From: Leishmania martiniquensis
Lineage: Eukaryota > Euglenozoa > Kinetoplastea > Trypanosomatida > Trypanosomatidae
Reading direction: 5' to 3'
Length of the DNA stretch: 64,000 nt
NCBI RefSeq assembly: GCF_017916325.1
Contig: NC_090146.1
Location: 343,501 to 407,500, forward strand
Positions 22,201 through 32,546 of the stretch are shown in pieces. The notes under the pieces were generated by a model. That model was not told where the DNA came from and did not search any database. It was given only the letters and a program-made list of their open reading frames with translations. Numbering within the stretch: position 1 is the first letter of the stretch; each line of letters begins with the position of its first letter. The position numbers and the translations under genes are program-made.

Positions 22201-23705
22201 CGACCGCGGAGAACAGCGTCGGCCCAGAGCAGCCTCTTTCCACGCAGCTGGCGGGTAGGATCAATGAGGCTAGTGGTCGCGCTCCGTCATTCAGCAGCAA
22301 TGGGACCTCCCACGCGTACGGGCGCACGGTTAGCCTAACAGGCTTGACGCAAAGCACCACGACGGTGCCAGCGGGAGGTCGGAAGGGTCGCGCAGGCCAG
22401 TTAACTGAGAAGAGGTCGTCGAGTGGCTTGACCAGCGGGCACATGGCTCGCACCGCCAACGGAGACGCAGGGGCAACAGCCAAACGGAAATGGAGTGGTG
22501 GCGCAACAAACGTGCACGCACTCCAACGGTCTGTTTCTGCCCCGCTCCCATTCAGTCGCATGGCGCCGCGCACCACCGGCACGGCAGCTGGACCACCACG
22601 TCGGCCCAAGCCAGCTGGAAGCTCACGCTCCGCCGCTGCGCCACTAGCACGACGCAATGCCGGTGGACAGAGAGCTACCGGGAATCGGGCACTAAAGAAG
22701 ATGCCCGTCAGCAGTTTCGGTTATGGGCAGAGTGACGCAGCTTCTCCCTCCGCCTTTGCTCGCAGCAGCACCGATTCGCCGCTGCAGTCAAGCGCACTAG
22801 CGACGGACTCGGCAGGGTACAGCCTTAGAGGACGGTTGCGTCATCGCAGCGTCGTGAGTTCGTCATCGCCTGCGCTTCCGCGGGCGTCTTCGGAGGCGAC
22901 AGCGAACAGTGGCAGCAGCAGGAGCATGCCAAGCAGCAGTGGTGCCGCTAAGAAGCAGGGTCGCAGCCGGACCACGGGCAACAAGTTCACCACTGTCAAC
23001 GTGACATCAGCTGGCACCTCCGTGGGCCATGGCCAACCACGCGCAGGACCGTGCCGGGAAAAGAAGCGCAGTGGCGGTGGTGCCGCGGCATACCTGCTTG
23101 CTCGCGCACGCACGTCATCGTCAAATCTTCACCGCGGCAATTCGAAGGTAGGCAAACTTGACAGACCCCAGGCGACATCCACTCCTGCTAGCTCCTCTCT
23201 CATGGCTGGCGCTGCTGGTTCACCGCTGCAGAGGCAGCCGGATGGTAGCGGCGCCGCTTCAATGAGCCTCAATGGCACAGGGACCCTGTCTCGCATCTCG
23301 TCTTCCAGCAGCAATAGCAGCAGCCTCAACGTGAGCTGCGTGTCCGAGCAGGTCCGCTTCAGCGGTGCGCTAGATAGCCAAGCTGCCACCGCTGAAACTG
23401 GTGCGGGCGACGCACAAAAAGTCACTAATGGTGAGCGCAACAGCCATGAAAGCACCCCACAGCTGACAGTGGCGCGCCTGTTGGAGTGCGCGGCGGCTGC
23501 GACGCCCGCATTACCGCAATACAACGACAGCTGCTCTCCAAAGACGCACAATAGTGATTATGCGAACAAAGAGAACAGCCAACACCTGATGCAGTTGCGC
23601 ACGCGCACTGGGTTCACAGATGACCTCATGGTGAGTCTCAGCACGTCTCTCTCGGATGCGTTGTCGCCGAACAGTCGGGGACAGATATCTTCGACCTACT
23701 ACTAG
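19245..23705 (+). CDS. Kinesin motor protein, kinesin-8-like
   Basis: The 1486-residue protein has an N-terminal motor domain (about 20-460). Residues 127-134 are the P-loop GATGSGKT, about 282-291 switch I NSQSSRSHAI, 356-363 switch II DLAGSERA, and about 446 starts the alpha-4/alpha-6 motif HTEETVNTMKFA. VVRVRPL marks strand beta-1. After the motor comes a neck with SSQLAKTQEALIEELREELARMQSALAVY, similar in spacing to the KIF18/KIF19 neck. The motor carries two long insertions (about 195-245 and 305-345, the latter rich in Lys/Arg). A coiled coil spans about 652-820, and the last 600 residues are a basic Ser/Arg/Gly tail, which in kinesin-8 proteins binds microtubules. Kinesin-8 motors walk to plus ends and control microtubule length. 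Motor identity is certain; the subfamily is inferred. Confidence 0.92.
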   Translation: MSGSPSVSSPLALTTADEVSINEGVGVVVRVRPLSTKERADARVHNCIHCMQDCIVIDGGAHARSSMHANAAVPASQPTRATTRPYQFSVDQVFNTHASQIEVYEQSCKRIVEGVFHGVNGSILAYGATGSGKTHTMFGSTMSAAGIVYQAVQDIFAEKERLEEEEGKRVRIKCSFLEVYNEDVFDLLAKPIGEGSSSAKPLVNGGSGVSAREAKRVPLQVREASGMTTSTPAGVDADENDSSNGGLHIHGLTHIFPETLEDFARSIEHGHAQRFVAVTGANSQSSRSHAIITVEVEVRNDNTCVSVSGRGCASATADEADAAEATAECSPSKRVAKRKKKSVAPTVTIAKIQFADLAGSERAASTSNVGLRLREGGNINRSLLALGAVVQSLAQQKVRRRQTGGKGGGKIFIPYRGSKLTRLLRDSIGGNCRTLMLFCLSPSTKHTEETVNTMKFAMNAREIQVEAHRNEFAVNSSQLAKTQEALIEELREELARMQSALAVYTGGTGDNGMYNGCSEASVSQRAGAALGGESDAKGSESPSPAQLTRQASSPTTSSSPTALLSTRDRGRSSPAPTPAAPGVPPSGSKSAQQSTATPSAAAVGRTASPSSVNASRSSVSFSVADTSRGGSVPRSSLNCRTARPSVFAENTPLFSELEAKLKNFSAHKESLYHEVREAQERQRDRETQLREQQWRLATFLVSDISGSRARGEVDGNCTTAVGVAGLRKMIAAIEAEKAQQADQLAALTEQLDDADRQFAATRQDLLRERQGTSLELLLDNTRLRQGCTEAECLAAHYHQECRSLLNRQAEYAEALSKCVEAIQRLRPYFTQLASLMPAGHGSSSGNAVAAAVEAANVALLYALLPTASTAQMAAVFESALRSAVKSPLPAPALAPACALSPSPPQTLSFVHPPLAPSPTKRSGRSCSRSPLRGGGPAGIRSSNHLAEHFRDLMATAELMHLTSSSEREASENTEVVRTRHGHLILPTAENSVGPEQPLSTQLAGRINEASGRAPSFSSNGTSHAYGRTVSLTGLTQSTTTVPAGGRKGRAGQLTEKRSSSGLTSGHMARTANGDAGATAKRKWSGGATNVHALQRSVSAPLPFSRMAPRTTGTAAGPPRRPKPAGSSRSAAAPLARRNAGGQRATGNRALKKMPVSSFGYGQSDAASPSAFARSSTDSPLQSSALATDSAGYSLRGRLRHRSVVSSSSPALPRASSEATANSGSSRSMPSSSGAAKKQGRSRTTGNKFTTVNVTSAGTSVGHGQPRAGPCREKKRSGGGAAAYLLARARTSSSNLHRGNSKVGKLDRPQATSTPASSSLMAGAAGSPLQRQPDGSGAASMSLNGTGTLSRISSSSSNSSSLNVSCVSEQVRFSGALDSQAATAETGAGDAQKVTNGERNSHESTPQLTVARLLECAAAATPALPQYNDSCSPKTHNSDYANKENSQHLMQLRTRTGFTDDLMVSLSTSLSDALSPNSRGQISSTYY

Positions 23706-26190
23706 TCGCGCCCAATGGCCATGCAACACGGGCATGATTGTTGAGCGTTGCACAGTTCGCTGCCACAAGTGCCCGCTGTCCCACCAGTGCGTCTCTTCCC
23801 CTCTCCTCTCATGTGCCGCTGTTCCTTGGCTGCCATTGAGCACCCAACACCGTCGATGACTCGCCCTTCCGTATCGCCGAGAGCCGCCCTCTTCTCTCCT
23901 CCGTCGCGCTCTCTCCCTCTCGCATGTGTGCTTGCGTGTGTGAGCGTTCGTTTCCGTCTCAGGGGCGCTGCACAAAAATTTTTATCCATGCTACACGCGT
24001 GCGCGCCTGTTTGTTTTCTGCCCTTCCTCTCCTCGTTTCTACGAGACCAACGCCCACAGCCACCACTTCTCTTCCTGTATTTCTTGGCGATCTCTTGGAG
24101 GCGCTTGCTGTCTGTCTCCGCTTGTGTCTGCCACCTTTACCCGCTTGTGTGTTGGCGCCTGCGAACACCTCTCTTTCGTCTCGTCCCCTCTCTTTCTCGC
24201 GGCCGTCGATTTCGTCTGCGTCACTTCTGCGTCGAAGACTGGGGCCAAGGCGCCCTATATATATATATATGAATATATATATATATATCTGTGTGTGTGT
24301 GTGATGGCAGCATGTGCCCAACGGCCGAGGGGAGACGGCGAAAGAGGTGAAGAGTTACGTGGAGTGGGGTAGGACGGGTGTCTGGTCGACCAACACTGCG
24401 CTCTTCTTTTTCGGCTCCCCCCCTTTCTTCTGCTTGCTCGTCTTGCGTCTCTTCTACAAGACAGGCAGAAGGCGGGAGAGAGGGAGACAGAGGGCGGGCG
24501 GCGCAGAAAAGAGGTCGCATCAAAGACAGGAGAGAGGCGGGCAGTGGGCTGCGTGGAGTCCCCCCTCTCGCTTCATGGAAGGAGTTGGCGGTATTGAAAC
24601 GTTATATATATATACATCGTGACTGCGCGCACACCATTTCTTTTTTCCCCTCTCTCTGTGTCTCCATCTTTTCTTCGCTCGTTCGATTCGATCGTGGCGC
24701 CTTCTTCGCGTCGTATGCACGGCCATGCCTGTCCCCTTTCATTAGTGGTTGTTCCTCTCCTCCTCCTCCCCCTTTTCCCCCTCCTCCCTTTTTTCTCTTT
24801 CTCTCCTCGCCCATCCGCCTTGCGCTGCTTTCCATGTACACTATGTGAAGAGGAGCAGTACGCCGCGCGATGGGGAAAGAGAGAGGAGGGGTGAGAGCAG
24901 AGAAAGGCGAAGTGGGTCGGAGGGGGAGAGGGGGGAGGAGAAGAGACAGGTAGATGAGAATGCCGCGTAAACGGGTGCCGTTAGGGATCGCGCATGCAGT
25001 CGGCCTGCGCCCTCCTTCTTTTTTTTGTTTCTGGGCTGCTGCGCGGTCCCCTCCTCCCGTTGTCGTACTGACGTTTATGCGAATAGGTGTTTCTCATTGC
25101 CTCTGGCGCGTGCGGTGTCCTTTCGTACCTCCCACATTCCCCACCGCAGCGCATGGGAAATCGCTGCCACCGACACCCTTACAGGTGCAGTGCGCGCTGT
25201 TTTTTTTTTTCAACCTCTTCCTTGTGTTGGTCCCTGAGCACTTTTCCCCTTCCTCTCCTCTTTTTTTATCTGTATCTGTATTGCTCTCCCCTCCACCTTT
25301 TTATTTTATTTTGCTCCCTCCTCCCTCCCTTCCCCCTTTTTTCCTGTCTGAAGACCCCTGCGTCACGCATGCCCGGGCAACTTTCCTCGTTGTGGTGCTG
25401 TTGTTGCTGCCGTTTGCTGTTTACTGTGGCTCCCTTTTCTTTGTGATGCCACCCAGCGACGTGCACGCATACACCTCCCCGCGCTGTAAGCGGTGAGCGC
25501 CGCAGCCAAAAGTGGACGCTGCACATACATAAAGAACAAGAGAAGACTGCGTTACCTGTCAGGCACACATCACCTCATGTACAGTTTTTCCTGTGTTATA
25601 TAGACTCCGAAACGATGAAGGCACGTGAAGTGGCAGACAACAGTGAAAGGGCAGAAGGGGAGAGGAGCGCTCATAATGAGGGGTGACCGAGAGAGGGGGG
25701 AGGAGCGTGATGAATGACGAAGGAATCACGCACTGGTATGCCGCAGGAGCCAGCGCGCTAGCCGACACTCTTCTTCCCTCTCTCTGCCTTCAGCACCACC
25801 GCCCGCCCCGTTTTCGCGTCCCGCCCTCTAACCCCTCTCTTCTGCTGTAGCCCAGTAGCGATTCTTCGGGATACGTGCGGATGCCCACGTAAAGTCCGGA
25901 CTCGAAACGTTTTTCGTCCGACATATTTTTTCCCCCATTGCCTTTACCCTCTCCATCCTCTGTCTACCGGCAGAGCACACCACAGGTGTATCCGCGTATG
26001 CGTGTGCTAAGAGTGGTGTATGGGTGCGCTTAGGCGTTCTCTTTTAGCCATTTCTGTGGCAGTGGTGGAGATGCTGAGCACTCTCCTTGGTTTTAAAGCA
26101 GTGCCGGTTTTTGTGCGCGACGTCTGCGTATCTTCTGATGCACGGCAAGTGAGCGCGGGTGACCGTATGCTGCCGAAGCATCGCCACGAG
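23706..26190. other. Intergenic region, no gene seen
   Basis: About 2.5 kb of pyrimidine-rich spacer with TA and TG microsatellites at 24256-24302 and TA at 24603-24614. From about 25500 the sequence becomes mixed and leads into the retroelement relic. No intact gene or RNA gene is recognised. Confidence 0.55.
24256..24302. repeat. TA/TG microsatellite
   Basis: Two (TA)n blocks separated by GA are followed directly by (TG)n. It lies in the 3' spacer of the kinesin gene. Confidence 0.9.
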
Positions 26191-26960
26191 CCGCGTCGCT
26201 ACGGCATGGAAAGAGGAGACTGTCGGCCCCCCCTCCCTCCACACACACACACCGAATGCCGCACAGGCCTGTTGATGCCGCGCCGTGCCCCCCCCCTGCG
26301 ACGTTGGCACAGCAGCCTGTGATAGCCGCTGAAACGGGCCATCTCGCAGCGGCTGCCCCTGCCATCTGGAAGAGAAGCCCCACCGCAGCCGCCCCGGACT
26401 TGCTCCTCACCACGGAGGTCCAGCGCCGGACAGGCACCAAGGTAGGGGCAGTGCTTGTGAGCGCCGCTCGCGCGTTCGACTCTGCGGGACACAGTACTAT
26501 CGTGCTGAGGCCGCGGAGGCTTTACGCAGATCCTCAACGTACTCGCCGTTGCATAAATTTCGTGGACGATCGCTGCGCCTAAGGTCCCTTCGTCAAGGAG
26601 GAGTCGTGTCGTTTGCCGGCAGAGCTCTACAGGGGCCAGTCCACGGCCCTCTCATCGTCATGATTGCGCTTGGGCTCGCAGCGTGTGGCCCGCAAGAGGG
26701 CACCCCGACATCACCACGTCCTCTCTGCTGATGGCCTTCCGCATCTGACATCCTCCGCAGAGAGGGAGTGGGGGAGGGCAGACGCGCCACAGTGCAGCGC
26801 ACGCCCAGGAGGGCATATCACCGAAAGTCGGTGCCTCATGGAGCCATATGCGCCATACAGAGTGCAGACCGACGCCTTCGGTGAGCGACACAGCCAACAG
26901 CGAAACCTCTGCGTTGCACGCAGGGACGCGGCCAAGCGCCGCTTACCAGCGCTGCATGGG
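26190..26960 (+). mobile_element. Degenerate ingi/L1Tc-type retrotransposon relic (DIRE)
   Basis: A broken reverse transcriptase can be followed across frames on the + strand. Frame at 26256: HRPVDAAPC (cf. the RPV motif), then TEVQRRTGTKVGAVLVSAAR with AFDSAGHSTIV, matching the catalytic-block pattern of non-LTR RT (V-D-ARAFDSVDH), with the catalytic Asp replaced by Ser/Ala. Then CINFVDDR, and in the next frame LQGPVHGPLIVMIALGLA, which reads like the PQGSVLGPLLF block. Then LSADGLPHLTSS resembles the ADDL block, and GGHITESRCLMEPYAPY with FGERHS follows the post-ADDL region. Frameshifts and stops separate the pieces and key residues are lost, so it is dead. Degenerate ingi-related elements of this type are known in Leishmania. 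Exact ends are not visible; flanks up to 27470 may belong. Confidence 0.6.
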
Positions 26961-28740
26961 GCTTCCCTCGTTGGGTGCCCGTGGCTGCCCTCTCCCCCGC
27001 CCACAATGGCCGCCTCCACGGCGACAGGCTGCGACCCCCTGTGCGCAGGCGCTGATCTCTGCACAGGCCCCTGCGCCCGCCGACTCGCGGCAGCGCTGTG
27101 CCTGTCGCGGCGCATGCGGCGGTCCCCGTGCCTTATCGGACGTGGCGGCGGGGCGCAGGCGCGGGAGGGGCGCATGGGCAGGCTGCAGGGTCTGAGAGGG
27201 TCGTGGCTTGGGGCTGGCCGGCCTCCCCCCTCGCCCGCCCCCCTCTCCGGCGTGCGCCTGGACCGCTGCCGAGCAGGGCACACAGGCCCGTGTGGCGCAG
27301 CGCGTGTGCGAGGGGGTGGGTGCGGTGAAGGACAGGGCGAGCCCGGTGGACGCGTGGGCCTGCAGGACCGGTATTTCGCCGCGTTGCCGCAGAGGTGGGC
27401 AAGCTGCTGGCTGTATGCGCTCGCTACCGCGCTTATGCTTGCAGGGACGCATCCAGAAGAAGTTTGGCGCACCTGGGGTGCTGTCATCTCCGTCTTTCTC
27501 TTTCAACGGACCCACGCTCGCTTTTTTTTCCGCTCTGCCATTGCCGTCATCACCGGCATCTGCCTTTCCGTCGACCGCGCCCAAGTCTTGTCGAGCTGAG
27601 CGCCTGTGTGGGCCACTGTGGGGACATATATATATATATAGAAAGAGGTGTGCGTGTGTGAGTGTCTTTGTGACGGTACTCCCCCTCCCCCCGTTTCACA
27701 CCCCTTCCCCTTCTCCGCCCCTGGCCACCCTCTTCTTCGGACGATGTACATGCCTGCTTCTCCTCTTGCGGCTGCGAAAACCGTTGTTGTTGTCGACTGG
27801 CTTGATGACCACTCATGCTGACATGGGAGTGAGTGATGGCGTATGTGTGTGCCGTTTGTGCCGATGGGCTTTTTCGGTTTGTTTTCCGCCCGTTCGCTTC
27901 TCGTCGGTGCGCGTGACCGACTTCTGTGTCCGTCTCCTCCCCTCCCCTCTTTCTGGAATGTCTCTCGCACGCTTCTCTTCACCGCAGACCGTCACAAGGA
28001 AAAGCGCAAAGCGTCACACGTCAGGGACACGACGGTTTCTGAAACGGCTCGTGCGATGGCGGCTGCCACTGCTGTGGCTTTCTCCACGGCGCCTTCCCGG
28101 GTGGTGAGCACACCGTGAGTTTGCCGACGCTCCCCGCCCCCCTCCTCTTGCCGTCCAACCGTCTCATCCACGTTATCGCTACCATGCGGGGGGGTGGCGG
28201 GAGGGGAGCAGAAGCTGTGCTACCGTGCACGGAGCATTGAGCTGCGCTGGGACCGCGAAGAAAGGAAGTCTGGCCGCAGAGACGGTCTCGGGGCTGCCAC
28301 CGCAGGCGCCCTTTTTGTGACTTTGCTGCATGGTCGCTCTCTTTTCCACCGCCTGTTGTACACGCGAACATATCCGAACGCGTATGCGCCTGTGCCCCTC
28401 CTCCTCCTCCTCCCCGGTAGGCAAAATGTGCTCTGCGTTCCGCCCCTCCCGCCTTCGCTCGCTTCCCCTAAACGCAGTGACACACACACACACACACAAA
28501 CGGAAGCTGTAAGAGGCGAATCGACCGTGATGGCAAAGGTGGTGCACTCGCTGCGGGCCGCTGCCAACCCTCGACCCGCATCAGCCCGCTATCGCCGGCA
28601 GCGCGGCCAGCAGTGGGACACTCAGGAAGCAACGCGGTCACATCGAGGGCGATTACCGCTCCCCCTTTGCGACCGCCACCAAAAGAAGCGAGTCGGCTTC
28701 ACGGTGGCCCGAGCCGAGAGCCTCAGTCGCTCCAAGAGAC
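26961..28740. other. Intergenic; GC-extreme block then spacer
   Basis: 26961-27470 is extremely G+C-rich with long C and G runs in alternation and no preserved motif; it may be the 3' part of the retroelement relic. 27470-28740 is CT-rich spacer with a (TA)n tract at 27626-27640 and (CA)n near 28481-28497. Long open frames exist only because of the composition; I see no real gene. Confidence 0.5.
27626..27640. repeat. (TA)n microsatellite
   Basis: An uninterrupted alternating A/T run of 15 nt in CT-rich spacer. Confidence 0.9.
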
Positions 28741-30440
28741 GCTCAAGCTGATTCATGGTCAGGTAACCAGTGTACTCCGCGCGCAGTTTCCTGCCGGTTT
28801 CTCTGTCTCTCTAGGGCAGGCGGTGTTCGTCCTGCGGCTTTGCACAACCTTTGCTGGCGCATGACTATGAGCTCATCGGGCTTCGCCGCTGCCAACAGTA
28901 CGGTTGAGCTGGCCTGCTGACTGCATCGTCGACCCCATTGCCCGCTGCACTGTTAGACCCGAGGGCGCAGTCTTTATGCGACCCATCCACGCATCAGCCT
29001 TGATATACACGCCAGGTCAACCGGCGTAGGAAGGGTGGCCAGCCAACGCCGCTGCTACCATTCGCCTCTACCCCTTCGCGCAACTCTCAGCTGATTGGCC
29101 GTCCTGCCAGCGGTGCGGAGTGCACGGATAAGGTCCCGCGCAGATGCGCGTGTCGTTCGACCTGACGCCATCGCACCGGGAACGTGCCTCAAGGCCGTGT
29201 ACTGGTCTATCGGAAGAGCGTTTGTCTGCGAATGACCGGGACCACGTTCAGAGGCCGCGAAGTTGCGCGCACGCTGCTGCGGTGCAAACCTTCCGCAGAG
29301 ACCGCCCCCGCGCATTCTTGGAGCTGCAAGGGCGCCTGCCTCCGGCGTTGTGTCGCGTGCGCGTCGGCTTTGCGAGAGGAGTGCGTGCAGAAACGCGCTC
29401 GTCTCGTTTGCCTGCCGCGTCCATCTCCGTCTCGGCCACTCCTCTATTGCCACCGAACTCGGGGTAGCGGCCGCCCGCTTCCCCATACTCCTCTGCGGGC
29501 ACGCGCCCTCCTGGTGCCGTTTCCTGTTCCCATGGTCCTGCTCGCGAGAGAGCATCAGTGCCATGGGGCTCGTTGTCTGCTCGTCTCGGTAACGTGACGC
29601 CGCAGAGGGCGCGCCCGCGTGAAAACGCCGTCTCCGTGCGGCGAATGCCGAGGATCCTGTACGCAGTCAGGGTCCTGTCGCGTCCATCAGCTGCGCCGCT
29701 GCCGACCATCGAGAGAACGACGACGGGGAGTCGCATGGTGCACGAGCCTGGCCGATGTGCGGGCTGATCCTGAGAAATGGGGCGGGGCGACTGCTCAGCG
29801 AGGGCCAGGCCACGGCGTCCTTCACCAAACGGGACCCTGCGTGGCAGTCCTTCGCTGCCCGGTCAAAAAAGCGGTCTCTCTTATGGCCCTGGTGAGCATG
29901 GCGTTGAGGCGCTGAAGCTAGGGCCCCAGCTGGGCCGTGACGATGCCGCGGTCTGCTGCGCATTCGTTCGCTGAGCCTTTGATGCCGGCCGGGCAGTGAG
30001 CCAGCGAGGGTTCTACACCTGTGCTACTGTGAGATATTGCCGACCGAGTCGGGAGGAAGCGATGCAGAAGAACGCCCACGGATCCTCCTCTGTGCGCGGC
30101 AGTCTTTGGCGGAGCCCTCTCGGGTGGTACACGCCTTGCTCTCGCAAAGCTGCGACAAGCCGTCCCCGTTCAGCATCACTCTGCTCTCCTGGAAGCAGAC
30201 GCAGGCAGGGGGAGGGCTCCGCGAGGCTGCTGAGAAGAACTTGGAGGCAGGCGTTATGCGTGGGGGCCCTCGAGACGATGGATGCACTCCTCGGGCACCT
30301 GCAACTCCTCATTCTTAGCAGTGCACCCGTCGGCGTCACCCGGTATCAGGATCCCCACGCGCGTAGGTCACCCGCCTTCGCCCCCATCTTCAAAAACCTA
30401 TGGGGCTGTGAGCGGTAGCGAGTGCACCCGTTGCGTAGCA
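28741..30440. other. Unexplained non-pyrimidine-rich block
   Basis: About 1.7 kb whose composition resembles coding DNA rather than the neighbouring CT-rich spacer, yet no frame stays open beyond about 170 codons and none carries a recognisable motif. It could be a second decayed retroelement or pseudogene. I looked for reverse transcriptase, endonuclease and RNase H motifs on both strands and found none convincing. Confidence 0.4.
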
Positions 30441-31565
30441 CCACGAGCGTGAGGCTGCGCGAGGCTTGGCCGTAGGGTTAGAAGCCTGTGGCTGGCCGGT
30501 CTCGGCCGGCCAGCCCCTCGGCGCTCAACAGAAATGCGGGGGCCCTCTGTCTCCCCGCTCTCTGCACGATGAGGGCCACGGTCGCGTGCTGAATTTTCCT
30601 CTCCGCCACAGACATTCTAAAGCAGAAAGGGAAGAGGGGGATGAACGAAAGGCACCGAGGCCTCGCGCGAGCTGCAGGAATGACGGCGGTTTGGCCACGC
30701 CCCCGCTCGCGCGCAGGCAACGGTGCACTTCACCTGTTGGTTTGTGATGGAGGGGGGAGGGCAGAGAAGAGGGGGAGAGAAGAAGGGGAGAGAAGGGGAG
30801 AGAGTACGCGCGAAGTCACCTTTGGCAGCCACTGCCCAACTCATGCCATTCACGGTGGCTCCTGCGTTTGGCTACCGTGTGTGTGAGCTGCAGTTGCTCA
30901 TCATCTTGTGGCCATCGTCGGAGGGGCACCCACCAGCATTCCTCTGCTCACCTCTCTGCGGACGAGTCTTTCGCTGCCGCCTCGGTGTGTGATGAGCGAG
31001 ACAGATTGCGCCACTTTTACGGACTCCTGTGCGTGCGTGCGTGTGTGTGTGTGATGGGGGAAGAGTCCAGTTTTGGGAGGGGGCAGACGTACCGACGCCC
31101 ATGCCTTCTCCATGCCCTCTCATCTTCTAGAGGTACATTAGCACACATACACGCACACTTTACATTTTACATACAACTGCTTAAAGATTTGCCCGCCTCA
31201 TATTTGTACTCCCGATCTCCCTCCCCCCTCCCCTCGAGCGTCGCGCATACGTATTTCTCGACATGCTCACGATCGCCACTATACACGCATGCGCGCGACT
31301 CGTATCCTCCCTCTCCTGCATCCCTCTTCGCACCACACCTCTCGCCCCTTCCCCTCCTCTTCACCCACGCTGTGTCGTGCTGCGTCTTCATCCATGAATA
31401 AAACATCCCCCCTCCCCCCTCGTGACTTCTCCCACACAGGCACATAGTTTTCTGTGACACACATACATATATATATATATATACTCACTGCTAGCATCTT
31501 TGTGTACCTCGGTAGTATTAATCTGCTCTTGTGTGTGTGCGTGTGCCCTTCCCCCTCGAACAACG
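30441..31565. other. Intergenic / 5' UTR of START gene
   Basis: Spacer with purine-rich (30740-30810) then pyrimidine-rich stretches, (TG)n near 31040-31052, and a (TA)n tract at 31467-31483. A likely spliced-leader acceptor AG is at 31438-31439 after a CT-rich run, giving a 5' UTR of about 126 nt that would contain the TA tract. Confidence 0.5.
31467..31483. repeat. (TA)n microsatellite in the probable 5' UTR
   Basis: A 17-nt alternating A/T run lies between the likely trans-splice site and the ATG of the START-domain gene. Confidence 0.85.
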
Positions 31566-32546
31566 ATGGGCAAGGAGAAGAAGGCAGCGGCGACGTTGGA
31601 TAGCACCGTCAGCAGCAAGAAGAGCCCGTCCTCACCGGAGGTGGTCGAGTATGTGGCACCGTTTGCGTTTTCGGGCGAGGCGCGTGAGGTGTGTGGCCGC
31701 ATCTACCGCCTGCCCACGAAAGCCGACTTCTTAACTTTTCGCCAATACGCCGATTCGATGGACGGCTTCGTCTTGCGCTACAGCCACCCCAATGAGGTAA
31801 TGGTGTGGGAGAAGAAACTGCCACACGAGCCCATGCACGTCATCAAGGTGTTTGGCGTCTTTGCGAAGACGACGGGCAACCCCAGCGGGGGCGCGACACC
31901 GAAGGAGCTTTACGATCTCTTGCAGGACGCTATTTTTCGAGAGAGGTGGGACGAGTATCGCCAGGAGGCGTTTCGCGTCGTGAGCCTGAGCGCGAATACA
32001 GACATTGGCTACTACGCCGCCAGGAGCCCGATGCCGCTGGTGGCGAACCGCGATTTTGTGAACCAGCGCATGTGGCATGAGGCGGGTCGGGGCGAGTACG
32101 TCATCTTCAATACGTCCGTTCCGCACGCGATGGTTCCACCGTCGTATCAGAAGGACAAGCACCGCAGCAAACATGGGCAGTACATCCGTGCCACCTCGAA
32201 GCTGACGGGATATCTCATCCGCCCGTGGTATAACCCGGTGAGCGGCGAGGCCGACGGCGCCAGTCTCACGTACATCACGCAGACCGATCCGTGTGGTTGG
32301 ATCCCGTCGAGTCTGACGAACTTTATTTCCACGAAGTTTGCCCCCAACACCATGAGGAACGTGGCACAGGCACTCCCCAAGTTCCGTGAATGGTTGACGG
32401 GCCAGCTGGCGGCGGGGACGTACACAAAGGACTGGGATCAGCTGCCGGAGTGGTGGGTCGAGGATGGCAGCGATGAGGTCGTCACGAACGAGACGATCGA
32501 GTTTGCCATTCAAAGGTGGAAGGAGGAGTCTGGAAGGAAGAGGTAG
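31566..32546 (+). CDS. START-domain lipid-binding protein
   Basis: The 326-residue protein is almost entirely one START fold (about residues 60-280), resembling the PCTP/StarD2-StarD10 class. Key signs are WEKKLPHEPMHVIKVFGVF, a central LYDLLQDAIFRERWDEY helix region, SPMPLVANRDFVNQRMW (the family's SPxPxxNRDFV block), a GYLIRPWYN strand and a C-terminal helix NTMRNVAQALPKFREWL that would cap the lipid cavity. START proteins bind and move single phospholipids or sterols between membranes. No signal peptide or membrane segment is seen, so it is probably cytosolic. The ligand cannot be predicted. The frame is open to 31500 only through a TTG, hence the ATG at 31566. Confidence 0.9.
   Translation: MGKEKKAAATLDSTVSSKKSPSSPEVVEYVAPFAFSGEAREVCGRIYRLPTKADFLTFRQYADSMDGFVLRYSHPNEVMVWEKKLPHEPMHVIKVFGVFAKTTGNPSGGATPKELYDLLQDAIFRERWDEYRQEAFRVVSLSANTDIGYYAARSPMPLVANRDFVNQRMWHEAGRGEYVIFNTSVPHAMVPPSYQKDKHRSKHGQYIRATSKLTGYLIRPWYNPVSGEADGASLTYITQTDPCGWIPSSLTNFISTKFAPNTMRNVAQALPKFREWLTGQLAAGTYTKDWDQLPEWWVEDGSDEVVTNETIEFAIQRWKEESGRKR

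Noticed and set aside
26664..28107. Open frames of about 300 codons on + and 213-258 codons on -
   Set aside because: They exist because the DNA is extremely GC-rich; overlapping frames on both strands are equally open. The left part is better explained by the retroelement relic.
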